From Hericium rajendrae (Eukaryota; Basidiomycota; Agaricomycetes; Russulales; Hericiaceae): 64,000 nucleotides of DNA. Both the position numbers and the translations under genes were made by a program. The stretch lies in assembly GCA_033439255.1 (NCBI GenBank), contig CM065878.1, forward strand, positions 2,604,001 to 2,668,000, in the 5' to 3' direction. The notes beneath the pieces are model-generated. The model was not told the DNA's origin, did not search any database, and was given only the letters and a program-made list of their open reading frames with translations. Positions 37,476-48,134 of this stretch are shown here, one piece after another. Positions within the stretch are counted from its first letter, which is position 1. Every line of letters starts with the position of its first letter.

Positions 37476-38550
37476 GGTGCGCCCTTGTTCTCCTCGCTCT
37501 ACCCATACGTTGCTGACCGTGTCGACTGACAGCTCGGATGGGACATTATAAGGACCGATTCCCGTCTACCCTTAATAGGAACAATCGAGTCGACTTCCTC
37601 TACATTGATGATGGCAGTACAACTTCGGAACTTGAATTCAGAATATTAATGTATATTGTTGACTCACTGTTGCCTTCGCAAGTGCAAGGCCCAAACCGTA
37701 CAGAATAGATTTCCGATAACACTGGACGTGTGCAATGCGCCGCGAAAGCGGCTCTGCGCTGGATCGAGCCAGCCAAATGCGGTGTAGTACTCCGTCATCT
37801 TACACTGCGAGCATGTTACGGCGAGCTCCGCAGAGTTTGCACCCACGGCTGAATACTAACCTTATGGTCGGGACATTCTAGTCGTGGGGCGATGCAAGGC
37901 TGACTCTTATATGGACAGGATACGCCTCTATATCGTTCAAAAATTTTCAACACCTGTAACATGGCGCCTGCTGGCGCCTGCCGCCACGATAAGTATTGCA
38001 TATCATTCGACCAAACCGACCGCAAATGGCCGATAGGTTGGTCATGGAATTGGAATCCAGGGGTTGGAAGCTCGATCATCCATGTGGGTTACAGACTTTT
38101 TGACCTCCTCCACGTCTTTCATTGAGTTCCGTTGGCATAGCGCTACTCGTTGGCAGTGGTTGGACGCGTAATTGAGAAGTTTATTTATTCCGCATAAACG
38201 TTTTAATTGCAGTCCCCCCGGCATGGCGCTTCAAAACATCCCCGCATTCGCCGCGGGTTTCTTATTCAATTGGCGCACAGGCTATGGCATTGATGGGGAC
38301 TTGATAGGCGGAAACTCACAGGGAGATGATGGCATCCGTCATATATTGATCGGTGTGAGACAATTCGTATCAACACCAAAACCTCGTATCCAGGAATGAT
38401 CAATGAGGACTTACAGGTATCCACAACCGGAAAGGTCTTGGCAGTCCCAAGTCTAGCCCCAGATCACATGGTTACGCGCGGCACAAGCTGCGAAGTCTGT
38501 TCTTTTTAGGCCGTTTCAGATGCCTGCATGATTCAACCGTGTGCAACATC

Positions 38551-38593
38551 ATACATCAACATAACATACATCAACATAACATACATCAACATA
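38551..38593. repeat. 15-bp tandem repeat
   Basis: Unit ATACATCAACATAAC, two full copies and a 13-base partial third copy, all exact. Confidence 0.9.
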
Positions 38594-38883
38594 CAGCTCC
38601 ATACAGTTGCTCATCACTTTGATGAACTTGGTGTTTTAAAGCAGCTGCCGGAAGACCATTAGATTACTGATAAACTCTCATTTCAGGGCTGTTGCCTAAC
38701 GCAGCACAATGGGTACACTGATCATTTCTTTGTGAAAACTAGGCACAAGGCAAATGTGCCTCGAAAGCTCTCGGAACATCTTCGTTTGGAATTGGAGAAG
38801 CATCGCATGGGATAAGATCCTACGACTGTCGCACTCTGAGATCCCGGCATCATGTGGTCGCTAGGAGCCTGGTCCTTCTCCCG

Positions 38884-38892
38884 AAATATAAG
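38884..38892 (+). promoter_or_regulatory. TATA-like element of the priA-like gene
   Basis: AAATATAAG lies 103-111 bases before the start codon at 38995, with a CT-rich tract (CTCTTTCTTTCTTGTCTG) between, as in strongly expressed fungal promoters. Confidence 0.4.
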
Positions 38893-38994
38893 AGCGTCGA
38901 GGTGGACCATGGGCGCCCTCTTTCAACAAGGCCGTGTTCTCTTTCTTTCTTGTCTGTTATCCGTTGTCATTCTTTGTGTCCTCCAGTCTTTACG

Positions 38995-40248
38995 ATGCTT
39001 GTCATTTCGCGCGTTCTCGCGACGTTCGCGGTCCTTGGCTCCGTCTTGCCATTGGTTGCCGCCCACAATATCGTTCGCCGCAATGGCGGCCAGAGTAACA
39101 ACTCTGCGCAGTCTTGCCAGTCCGGGCAATTCTTCTACGAAACCAAGAGCTGCTGCGTTCCGAATACCCCTCCCAAGAACCCGCCTCAGCCACCGTAAGT
39201 CTCTTAGTGGACATATGAGGATTAAATACTGAATCAGAGTTCAGTGCGGGGAAAAGCTGCCCGTCGTCCAACGCCAACAACTGGTATTGGGACGGAGGCA
39301 AGTTCATTTTGATTTCACGTTCTTCAAGATGTCTTATTCGCATCCATTGCTTCAGACAAAAGCTGCTGCTTACCGACGAGCCCTCCTCCACCTGGAAACC
39401 CTCCTCCTTCTTGCCCGAAGAACCACGAATGGGATTCGAACAACAGCTACTGTAGCGCACCCAGCCCGCCCAGCCCGTCATCCCAGCCCAGCCCGCCGTC
39501 CCAGCCCTCCCCGCCTAGTCCTCCGAACTCCCCTCCCAGCCAGCCTAGCTCGCCTGGCAAGGGACCGTCGAGTTGCAACAGCGGTGAATTCTGGTAAGGT
39601 CCTGGCGCCTCGTGCCGTGACCTAACGACTGATGGTCTTGATCAGGTACGAGGCCAAACAGTGCTGTCTTCCCCACGGCGGTCCCCCGAACCCGCCTGCC
39701 CCTCCTCCTGGCAAGCAGTGCCCACCCTCCGGTTGGTCCTGGGGTCAGGAACAAGGCTGCTGCATCCCTCATAGCCCTCCGGAGAACAACCCACCTCCTC
39801 AGTGCCAGAACGGATGGAACTGGATTGGCAGCATCTTCTCGTGCATCCCGTCGCCCTCTCCACCCTCGAGCCCCGCTCCCAAGCCATCCGGCGTTCACCA
39901 TTACAAGAAGCGCACTCACAAATCTCGCTATGCCGCCCTCTGCCCTGATCCTTTGACGGCGTGTGCCGTCTCCACTTTGACGTCGGATTGGGAGTGCGTC
40001 GACATCCAACAGGATCTTGAGACCTGCGGCGGCTGTGTTACTGGCGGCCAAGGTCAAGATTGCACCGCCATTGCTGGCTCTTGGAACGTGGGCTGCGAAG
40101 CGGGATCATGCACAGGTGTGTTCGATCGCGTTGCACATACTTTCCGGCGCTGACAGTGCGATTATCAGTTTACACATGCATGAGCGGTTTCACGCTGCTG
40201 CCGATCAGAAGTCTTGCATTCCTCAGTAATGCAGCGATCCGATCGTAA
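38995..40248 (+). CDS. PriA-like cysteine-rich secreted protein
   Basis: Related to the PriA protein known from Lentinula fruiting bodies; its biochemical role is unknown. The start at 38995 gives MLVISRVLATFAVLGSVLPL, a signal peptide ending near VAA. At least four repeats of the type CxSGxFxYExKxCCxP follow (such as SCQSGQFFYETKSCCVP and NSGEFWYEAKQCCLPHG), separated by Pro/Ser-rich spacers. The C-terminal domain has ECVDIQQDLETCGGC, GQDCTAIAGSWNVGCEAGSC and VYTCMSGF. Intron 2 (39299-39356) has a GC donor. After VYTCMSGFT the frame read here gives LLPIRSLAFLSN and stops at 40248. Adding one G at 40194 would give AAADQKSCIPQ and a stop at 40229, which looks like the family ending. See findings. 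Confidence 0.85.
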
Positions 40249-40742
40249 TACCCAGACACTGGTCCATGAACAGACTCTACTAGCACCCGACTGTTGTGTG
40301 TCTCATTCCTATCTTTTGCCATCGGTCACTCGCTTTATACACAATCTTTTTACTTCTCTTGGGGATGTGGGTTGTTTCTCGAACGACGTGTGTTATGGTT
40401 ACTTTCTGATACATGGACTACAGAGCGCGTCTGATGTACCCTTATTTATTGCTAACTGGGTGCTAATAGGATTCATGTTGTTCTGTTCTGATTGGTCGAG
40501 GAGGCATCACATGACTGGCAAGTTGAACGCGACGTTTGTTTGGTTCAGGTTAGGACGCGCGCGTCACAAATAATGTTCGACTGTCTGCATATAAGAGCCT
40601 CGGCCATTGTTGAATCGACACCTTTCGCTCCTTCTTTCTCAACCTCACGCCCCCTGTCCGCGCTTCTCTAGCACGTCCTCCGCCTCGTCTCCATCCCCGA
40701 ATTTGATCCGTCCCCTCCCCCGCTGCTTTTACCCGCCCTACA
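40249..40742. other. Intergenic, promoter of the unknown secreted protein
   Basis: No gene seen. CATATAAGAG at 40588-40597 is a likely TATA element about 150 bases before the next start, followed by a CT-rich leader. Confidence 0.5.
40588..40597 (+). promoter_or_regulatory. TATA-like element of the unknown secreted-protein gene
   Basis: CATATAAGAG, with the same TATAAGAG core as the element before the priA-like gene (ATATAAGAGC), about 146-155 bases upstream of the start at 40743. The two adjacent secreted-protein genes may share promoter type. Confidence 0.4.
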
Positions 40743-41674
40743 ATGCCGGCCATACATCACACTCTCCTCCTCGTTGTCCACATTCTATATGTCGGTCTTC
40801 TCTGCAGTCCGCACCTCGTCTCTCATGTTCTCGCGACTCCCATTCCTGCCCCGATGCCTCTTGGGTTCTCTCGATACTACGACGGGAGTCTATCAGACCT
40901 TGCACCGCCGCTTGTTCAGCCAAGGGATCCGAAGAACAACCACACCCTTCACGGCAACCAGGTCGAGACTAGCCGTGCTCATGCTCTGTATACACCTTCT
41001 CCATCCCTCTCCCAGCCCGGCGGTGTCACTTCAAAAGTTGGTCGTCAGCTTGACGATGACTCGATCCTGAACAACATCAACCTTCTGAATGTGTTCTACG
41101 AGAAAGCTTCCCAGAATGCTGGAACTCTTCGTGAGCTGCATTCATCACCTGCGCGAGGGAGCTTTCTTTCTCATCTCGACAATCTATAGACACATACTCG
41201 GCACAGGCTACATCTGGGAACGGCGGCGGCAAGGATGTTAACTCGCAGTACGCTTCAGAACTTCAGTCTTTGCAGACCAACACCTTCGGCTTTGAGTCGA
41301 TCCTGGCCGAGCTTGGCGCGGACAAAGGACTCGCAAACTACGATCGGACCAATGATATCGAAACGGTTCTCAAGGAGTTGGTGAATCTACACAAGGAGGT
41401 ACTCAGTGACACGACCGAATTTGCCTATGCCGTTCCCGCCGTCGGTCCCATCTTGGGCCCCAGTACGTGCCACGCATCCCTTCATGTTCTCATCTCATTC
41501 TTTTTTCCAGTCGTCTATCAGATCAAGTGTCTGATAGACGAGATCTTGGACGCTACCGAAAACTTGTCAGATGCAACCATCAATGCGCTTCAACCAACTC
41601 TGAAAGCCCTGATCGGCGGTTACTCGACATTGTCTTGTCGGTCTGGCGTCCAGGTTGTTGGGCTCTGTATATGA
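40743..41674 (+). CDS. Unknown secreted or cell-surface protein
   Basis: I do not recognise the family. The start at 40743 gives MPAIHHTLLLVVHILYVGLL, a signal peptide probably cleaved near SHVLATPIP. The mature part begins Pro/Ser-rich, with one NHT glycosylation motif. It then becomes helical: DSILNNINLLNVFYEKASQN, YASELQSLQTNTFGFESILA and DIETVLKELVNLHKEVL. The C-terminal segment has two cysteines, IKCLIDEILDATENLSDATI and YSTLSCRSGVQVVGLCI. Introns at about 41130-41190 and 41463-41511 have normal signals. About 270 residues. Signal peptide plus helical, cysteine-poor body resembles the many lineage-specific secreted proteins of wood-decay and ectomycorrhizal fungi, but no function can be given. 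Confidence 0.7.
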
Positions 41675-41953
41675 TGCTACTCGGGGACGTCTCTTCCATT
41701 TTCTTTTTGCTAACAAACTATAACGACTGATGATCTCTGCATCGATCGCACGACGTATTGAACGTCTCTATGTACCCGTAGTCGCACATCTGGTTTTGTA
41801 CTATTCGCATTGCTATGGGGGATTTGATATTTCGCAGTTGTTCGACTCCTTAACTCAGAATTATGAGCGAATGAGATGGTGCGCAAGCTCGCAAATAAAG
41901 AGCTCCATTATCATCGGTATGACTATGAATAATGTAATGAGAAGAAATCTGTG

Positions 41954-42748
41954 TCATTCCTCTTCTAGCCACTGTTCGGCGAGTACTCCAACTCCGGGGA
42001 GATGAAATCGAGTGAGACCATTTTGTGCGGCGTCTCGGTAAGCCTGGAATCTGTAAGACATGAATATGAGGTAGATGCAGACTAGCCCAGTAATAAGCTT
42101 ACGCCATGAGGAGTGCTGATACAACGAGAAGCAAGGTGAAAAATGTGCGGAATACTGCAGGAAAGTGCACCAAAGATGCAAATATGCGAAGTAACACCAG
42201 AGGCGTAGTTAATAAAGCGGATTGATATGCTATGAAGTTCGTCAGAAGTAATTTTGCCGGCCAGTCCCGCGTTGTACCTACCATGGAAACGAACATAATC
42301 GTTGTGCGTCTCGAAGATGAGTAATGCAAATGCTGAGGGACTGATCAGCGAGTTTAACACAGCAATGACAAGCCAACGTACCAGAGATGGGTCCCAGCAC
42401 GTAGGCAAAAGCGGCAAGCATATCTACTCGCGCGCCATTGCGAGTTTCCCATCCGCTTGACTGGACCGCGTTCTCCTCGACGGATCCAATGCCTCCTGAA
42501 GCTGAAGTATTCCAGGTTGGAATTCCACCGGATTGATACGACGTGACTGTCTGAGACTGCTGGAACCATGGCCGAGCAAATCGGGCTGACGAAGTCGAAG
42601 CGGGTGGGTTCGCAGTAAAGGCAGGTTCATCTGGAGGAGGGGCCTACTCCATGTCGGACGCGTACAACGGTCAGCGAGCGCGACGCCGCTACAGCGATGC
42701 GAAGACGCTCACGTATGGTGCAAACGAGCTCGCAAAATTTGGATTCAT
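41954..42748 (-). CDS. UPF0132/DUF4870-type membrane protein
   Basis: A fungal membrane protein of the UPF0132 family, function unknown. A first short exon starting at 42748 gives MNPNFASSFAPY. An intron (GTGAGC to GAGTAG) joins APPPDEPAFTANPPASTSSA, a disordered head of about 80 residues rich in Ser, Gly and Gln. Then the membrane part begins, VDMLAAFAYVLGPISG, followed by the signature FALLIFETHNDYVRFHAYQS. Two more hydrophobic segments are LVLLRIFASLVHFPAVFRTF and FTLLLVVSALLMA. The end, FQAYRDAAQNGLTRFHLPGV then GVLAEQWLEEE, is typical of the fungal members. About 200 residues, four or five exons. Confidence 0.85.
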
Positions 42749-43023
42749 GTTGTGGATCAAACACGTAGTTCCGATCAAATCAGCTCGCGCCTACGCTGAC
42801 CCTCGAAACAAGGGAAACGATTGAAGCAAGGAGGCCTTGATCCCTAGTCGTACTGCCACTACTAAGTTAACGCCCTGGCAGCGTGGGTAAGAAGCGCCGC
42901 GTTGCCACCCATCGGCGTTTGCCGGCCGGACTTTGATTACACACTCAATCTTGCCAATTGCTCCCTATCCTCAAGCAACGGGCCTAGCAAGCAGCTCAAA
43001 ACCAAAAGTCGGCGGTCAAAACC

Positions 43024-43713
43024 ATGGTGAGCACGCACGGTTCATGCTCTTGGTCGACTTGTCAGGTCATTTGAGTGGAAAAAGTGGAAGAGTTGGTGGC
43101 GTAATGGGTTGGATGGCAGTTGCAGCGATTGGATGAGGCACCTCGTCAAAAGAGCATCGTCTGACCGACTATGCGATGTTTTCAGGATCCCTCAGCACCC
43201 GTCACAATCCGCACGCGGAAATTCATCACCAACCGCCTCCTCGCCCGTCGTCAGTTCGTCGTTGACGTCCTCCACCCCACACGGCCGAACGTGCCCAAGG
43301 CCGAGCTCTCAGAAAAGCTTGCCGCCATCTACAAAACGGACAAGAACCGCGTCGTTCCGTTCGGTTTCCGGACAGACTTCGGCGGTGGACGCAGCACTGG
43401 CTTTGCGTTGATTTACGATGATGAGGCATCACAGAGGAAGTTTGAGCCCAGGTACCGGCTAGTCAGGGTACGTTCAAGCTTTTCAAGCTTTTGACTTTTC
43501 TGAGCTATAGCATTGACTTTCGCGACGGCTAGTCTGGTCTGGAGACCAAGGTCGACAAAGCGTCTCGCAAGCTCCGCAAGGAACGCAAGAACCGCGCGAA
43601 GAAGGTTCGTGTCGAGCTTGTCTGCGACTGCGCTCTTTTTCTGATCGCTCTGGTCCAAATAGGTCCGTGGTACACAGAAGACCAAGGCTGCGGAGCCCCC
43701 AAAGAAGAAGTAA
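43024..43713 (+). CDS. RPS24: 40S ribosomal protein S24 (eS24)
   Basis: A small-subunit ribosomal protein. The first coding exon is only the ATG at 43024-43026, cut by an intron (GTGAGC, 43027-43187). The second exon starts at 43188 and gives [20 protein letters not shown], then [20 protein letters not shown] and [20 protein letters not shown]. Further exons give [28 protein letters not shown], and the basic tail ending KAAEPPKKK at 43713. About 135 residues, the usual size. Introns at roughly 43469-43532, 43603 and 43661 are short. It converges with Arp1. Confidence 0.96.
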
Positions 43714-44026
43714 ACACTGGCTTCTCCACTTATTTGGGTTTCCTTGCATTCCGTATCATTGTTCCGCAAAATGGTACAGCTGTATCTTACTGCGTATGTT
43801 TCCCTACTACCCACATGAATTTTATGCGCATGCGGTCCATGATTTTCAGTCGTGTTCTGGGAAATAAGCGTGGTCCAGTGGAATGAACAATGCTTTCTAT
43901 TACTGCCACTGATATGGCTGAGGCCCAAGAGTAAAGGGACGTCGTGATTACAATTGCATGGGTATCCTAATAGCGCAAACGAAATAACAAAGTGCAGACG
44001 AAAGCGGATGAGCGAGACTGCCCCAA

Positions 44027-45610
44027 TCAAAAGCCAAACTTTTTGTGAATGATATCTGGGTCTTCTTGGTACTCTTCTGCTGATACCCACATCTGCGAGG
44101 GATGGGATGTTCAGTACGGTCCAGAGGCAAAGGCAACCTCTGAGTGCACACACCTTCTTGAAAGTGTTCAAGCCAGCGAGAATGGAACCACCTATCCATG
44201 TCGAGTATTTCCGTTCTGGTGGCGCATAAATCTTGATTTTTACATCCTTTAACGCTAGCTTTTTCACTTCGTTCAGAAGGCGATCACCAAAGCCTTTCAG
44301 TAGCATGTCAGAAAACGATTTCTCCAAAAAAGAGTGCAAAATTACCGCGACACAGAGTGCTACCACCACTAAGGACGATATTCGAGAACAGGCTCTTCCT
44401 GAGGTCTAGATCGACACGGTTTATCGAGTCTACTACGACTTGGTGAACACCCGCATCCTCTTGGCCGATCAGCTCCGGGTTGAACAGAATCTCAGGCGCG
44501 CGGAAACGCTCGGGGCCAAGCTGCAGACGGGGATAGATTTACTTCGAATTCCTTAACGGACGAAACACTCACTTGTACGGTGTTGCCATCAGGTAACCTG
44601 AACTCCTCTACGCGTCCCATGGAATCCTTCTCTTCTTTCGCCGGGTTAAGCGCAACGTAACAGCACTTTTCCTTGATTGTCCGTACTACCTCGCGCTCAG
44701 CAGTTGTGTGTAAATGGTGGCCGGATTTTCTCAACAGCAGCTGCAGGTGGTCAGTGACATCGCTAGGCACATTGAACAATAAATGTTATGTCCAGACAGC
44801 GGTAACGCGAGGATGCGTACCGGCCAGCTACGTCGACTCTGCGAATAGCGTGCGGCATCGAGAATCCCTCGAACACCGGCACGGCGTGGGTCACGCCATC
44901 TCCAGAATCTAAGACAATACCTGTCGTCCGACCCGAAGAGTATCTGCAACACATGGTTATCGCTTGCATCGCGCCAACCAACCCGTGACTTACAATGATA
45001 ACACGGCCTGGACTGATATATACAGAGCTGGCACGTTAAAGGTGTCAAAGAAGATCTGAGCTGCAACATCTCGATTCGTCCGAGGGTTCAGCGGCGCCTC
45101 CGTGAGCAGTACGGGATGCTTCGAGATGAGATAGACGAGCATAAGATCGTTAAGACATCGAAGAAGGTATGAACGCGGATACGCACCTCTTCGCTGAGCG
45201 TTCCCAGTTCCTCTGCATAAACCCAATTCCATATTCGTTCCATATCGTCCCAGTCTGTCACAATGCCATGTTCCATAGGATATTTAACTTTCAAGAGGCC
45301 TCTGAACTCCTGCGCCTTGCGTCCAATGAAGACGTCGCCCTCGAGCGCTCCAGCCATGACACGGACATGCTTCGGTCGCCCAACGCTAGAAGCAGTTAAG
45401 CACGTCACCATTCGCGACAATAGATACATAGCGGACCTACAATGATGGAAAGAAGCATTTGGGGTGGTCCTGTCCTGCAAATCCTGCCTTGATGGTCCCG
45501 GAACCCTGCGAGCGGTGTTCAGCATTCCTCAGATGGCCTCAAGATACACTACGGACATTGTCAATGACTACGGGCTGATTTGTGAGGACATCCTCGAACT
45601 CCGCAGACAT
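44027..45610 (-). CDS. ARP1: Dynactin actin-related protein 1 (centractin)
   Basis: Arp1 forms the short filament of dynactin, which links dynein to cargo and is needed for nuclear migration in hyphae. The start at 45610 gives [18 protein letters not shown]; an intron then joins [20 protein letters not shown], the actin nucleotide loop. Next come [38 protein letters not shown] and [40 protein letters not shown] is the second phosphate-binding loop. [19 protein letters not shown] and [20 protein letters not shown] follow. The final exon, [20 protein letters not shown], identifies Arp1 rather than conventional actin (which ends in KCF). About ten introns; the length is near 380 residues. Confidence 0.95.
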
Positions 45611-45755
45611 AGTCTTCTTAATTCGCGAGGTTCAGGTGACGGTTGCAAGGCCAGTGTGCGAGCAGAAGCAGAGTCAGAATTGTCGAGTGATCAAGTCGCG
45701 TCCTGTGGCCGCGCGGTCGCTCGGTCGCCGCCACCGACGTCTCTTCCACGCTCTC

Positions 45756-46495
45756 ATGGCTTCACGACATCATCTTTCATCGGGCTTCTCAGTTTTGGTC
45801 TTTCTCTGGTTCTTATCAACATGTATAGTGAGCCCTATCTCTCAAACCCACTTTCAACACGTGTAACACGAAAGAACAGTTATCTGTTAGCGCAGCGTTA
45901 GGAAATAAATGGGAAGCCACAAGCTTCTGTAAATGTCTGTCCTCACGATGGTCATTGTCTTGCTTTGAGATACTAACCATGACCTACAGGCATATGCTTT
46001 GGGGCAAACTATTCTATCCTGCGCCTTGAAATCCCCGATAATCCTTCTAAACCGTGCCTATCGTGCACCAAGCAATGGTGTCTGAACCAGAACCTGCCCA
46101 TTTGTGCAGGTGCTTCTCTCGGTGATACCGATCCAGATACCGCCACAGGCAAAGAGGGCGATGTAGAGGCGCGATGTTTTCGTGCGTTGCTATCTCTCTG
46201 TTGGTGAATGCAGTCTGACATGCTTCATCCAGAGAGGGACAGTCCCCGTGATCAATTCGTCGTAACGGTATTCCTTCTCACCGTATTCGGACTTCTTCTG
46301 GGCGCCGGGATCAAAGGAAGGATGGTCAAGGCTGGTTTGGATACGAATTTGCCGTGGAACGCTGGCCGGAAATGGTGGCAGGTTCGTCTATCCGTTCTGT
46401 TTGCCAAGCATTGCCCTGACAATGATGTAGGCATGGAGTCCCCAAAGACAGTTCGAGGAACTGCGCTTGCGTCACACTACTCGCAGTGGTGGTAA
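45756..46495 (+). CDS. Small cysteine-rich single-pass membrane protein
   Basis: Spliced product of about 130 residues, function unknown. The start at 45756 gives MASRHHLSSGFSVLVFLWFL, a signal peptide. The first intron uses donor GTATAG and acceptor CTACAG, joining ST to CICFGANYSILRLEIPDNPS. The lumenal part has six or more cysteines (KPCLSCTKQWCLNQNLPICA and GDVEARCFQRDSP). Then comes a membrane segment, QFVVTVFLLTVFGLLLGAGI, and a basic cytosolic side (KGRMVKAG). The last stretch can be spliced (46382-46486 out, ending WWQWW) or retained in frame; both end at the same stop. The pattern looks like a conserved Agaricomycete family, but I cannot name it. It is divergent from Arp1, with only 145 bases between starts. 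Confidence 0.75.
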
Positions 46496-46832
46496 TGATC
46501 AGCGACCTGGAACGGGTGATTATGTTCCTGTTTCTACTGATCCTTCTAGCAATGCGTAGAGACTGGATGATATATTTAGGATGGATTGGATATTACACGC
46601 TACAATTTGACGTATCGGAGTCCTTGTACTTTCCTGTCGTGATTTCTGCGAATGTCTTGCCACTGTTAGTACCTGCCAGAGCAACTTGAAATGTGGTGAT
46701 TAGTGGACATCACATGTCATAAGGACCTTCCTTGACTTCCTTTTCTGGTCTCCGACCAGGGCGAGCGTTAAGTTGTGAATCCGATGCTTATGCTTTCTCC
46801 TTGATTTGCTGCATACCGCCACTCTCACATCT
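46496..46832. other. Intergenic
   Basis: A short hydrophobic frame (46486-46689) follows the membrane-protein stop. I think it lies in the 3' UTR. Nothing else seen. Confidence 0.4.
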
Positions 46833-47280
46833 ATGGGAGGGCTTTGTTCTAAACCTTCGACACACACAGGAGGTCACACTGTGCTCGAGTCGCCGGGCAC
46901 CGCACCAACCCGCCGTGAGCCAGCGCCAGTTTCACGCCCTCGCCCCACTCCCAGTGCTGCGACTGGTGGTGCTCAGCCCTCTGGCCCCGCTCGCACTGCG
47001 GCAGCAGAAGCCGCGGAGCAGAGGTTGAAAGCAGTGAGCTCACATCAGAGATTTGAAGTGAGACCGCAGTTCAAGTCACCCTGACCGTCACCTTGCAGGA
47101 GAAAGTAAGGGGAACGACTTCGACGAACCCCAAGCGTGGCCGTCTTGCCGCGCAGCTGGAAGCTTCGAAAGCAGCGCCCAGAGCTCCGGAGCCAGGGAAG
47201 AACAGCAACTCGTGGTAAGTGCATTGTCTATGAGTTCAGGAGAGGCGCAGACATCTGACGGAGTGGGATAGTGGGATTAA
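46833..47280 (+). CDS. Small protein with N-myristoylation-type start (MGGLCSK)
   Basis: A fungal protein of about 110 residues, function unknown. The start at 46833 gives MGGLCSKPSTHTGGHTVLES. Gly2 plus Cys5 and Lys7 fit N-myristoylation and palmitoylation at a membrane. A proline/alanine-rich middle follows, then the conserved-looking AAAEAAEQRLKA. An intron (GTGAGC to TTGCAG) joins EKVRGTTSTNPKRGRLAAQL. The end is odd. As read, the frame runs through APEPGKNSNSW into the next intron. If the G run at 47195-47197 had one more G, the exon would read GEEQQLV and splice (47215-47271) onto TGGGATTAA, giving an ending of the form EEQQLVWD. I recall that ending from related fungal proteins. See findings. 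Confidence 0.65.
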
Positions 47281-48134
47281 TGTTTCCCCTTCGAGATCTG
47301 CCTCACACCCAGTGCAGGCATCTCATGGGTCCGATATAGCGGGACACAGCCGGCTACGACGATCCGTACACGCTGCATATTCGTGTTCAGGGATAGACGC
47401 AGGCACTGCCAACTTGTGATTTTATTGCCGATTTTCAGCATGCATCATCGGGCTGCCGCAATCGAGCAGTTAAACAGATTGATCTACCACAACCCCGCCC
47501 GCAATCCCAGTCCTCCGACTGCCTGCGGACCTCGTTGAACCCACGTTCTGTGGATAAATGCCGTTATGTGCTAGCGGAAGGATCGCCGTATTCCATCTCT
47601 AGCAAGGGGTCCCTTATCGGCACGCCTTTCCGGCCTAACACCACCAATGTCTGAAACAAATTGTCACCACTCCGCTCCTCACACGCCCCCAACTGCCTTT
47701 GAAAGCTGGTGAAGAAGCAGAAAACGTTTCAAAGATCATCTCACCAGCGGCCCACCGGTAAACTGGTTGGGGACAAAATTCGCTCCGCGCAATGTGCATC
47801 ACGACGTCCGTCCGATCCTGATCGAGGAGTCACCGTTGCCAGTGCCATGACGGATTGCATGTCGGCTGTTTCCATCAGCCGCTACCAAGGTGTATGCATG
47901 CCCCAAAAAACATTTTTACGTGAATTGTTGTGAATTTGCCGGAGAGCTTTGTGGCGGCTGTGGCCCGAGTCAAAGTCACGTGCTATTGAGACGGCGTAAC
48001 TTGGCGAGCGCGCATCCCAGATCATTTGATTGACTACGGTCAGCTGCAACCACTAGCGACATGACTAGCATGTTCGACTAGCTGTCCGCACTGCGCACGA
48101 CACCCACGAACAACGGTTTCTCGCATGCACCGAA
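47281..48134. other. Intergenic, upstream of GPI2
   Basis: No gene seen in about 850 bases. A CACGTG box sits at 47977-47982. Confidence 0.5.
47974..47985. promoter_or_regulatory. E-box-type site in the GPI2 promoter
   Basis: The 12-mer AAGTCACGTGCT, identical to that at 13163-13174, about 150-160 bases before the GPI2 start. Distance and orientation to the start mirror the AP-2 alpha copy only roughly. Confidence 0.35.

Larger units (their letters stand above)
37476..38994. other. Intergenic, long promoter region of the priA-like gene
   Basis: About 1.5 kb without a supported gene. It holds a 15-bp tandem repeat (38551-38593) and a TATA-like AAATATAAG at 38884-38892, about 105 bases before the priA-like start. 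Confidence 0.5.

Noticed and set aside
43027-43187. A snoRNA inside the first RPS24 intron
   Set aside because: Ribosomal-protein introns often hold snoRNAs, but I found no clear C box (RTGATGA) with a matching D box here.
43413-44369. Long open frame of 318 codons on the minus strand
   Set aside because: Only its 5' end is the Arp1 exon. The rest runs through the Arp1 intron, the intergenic gap and antisense to RPS24, and has no family features.
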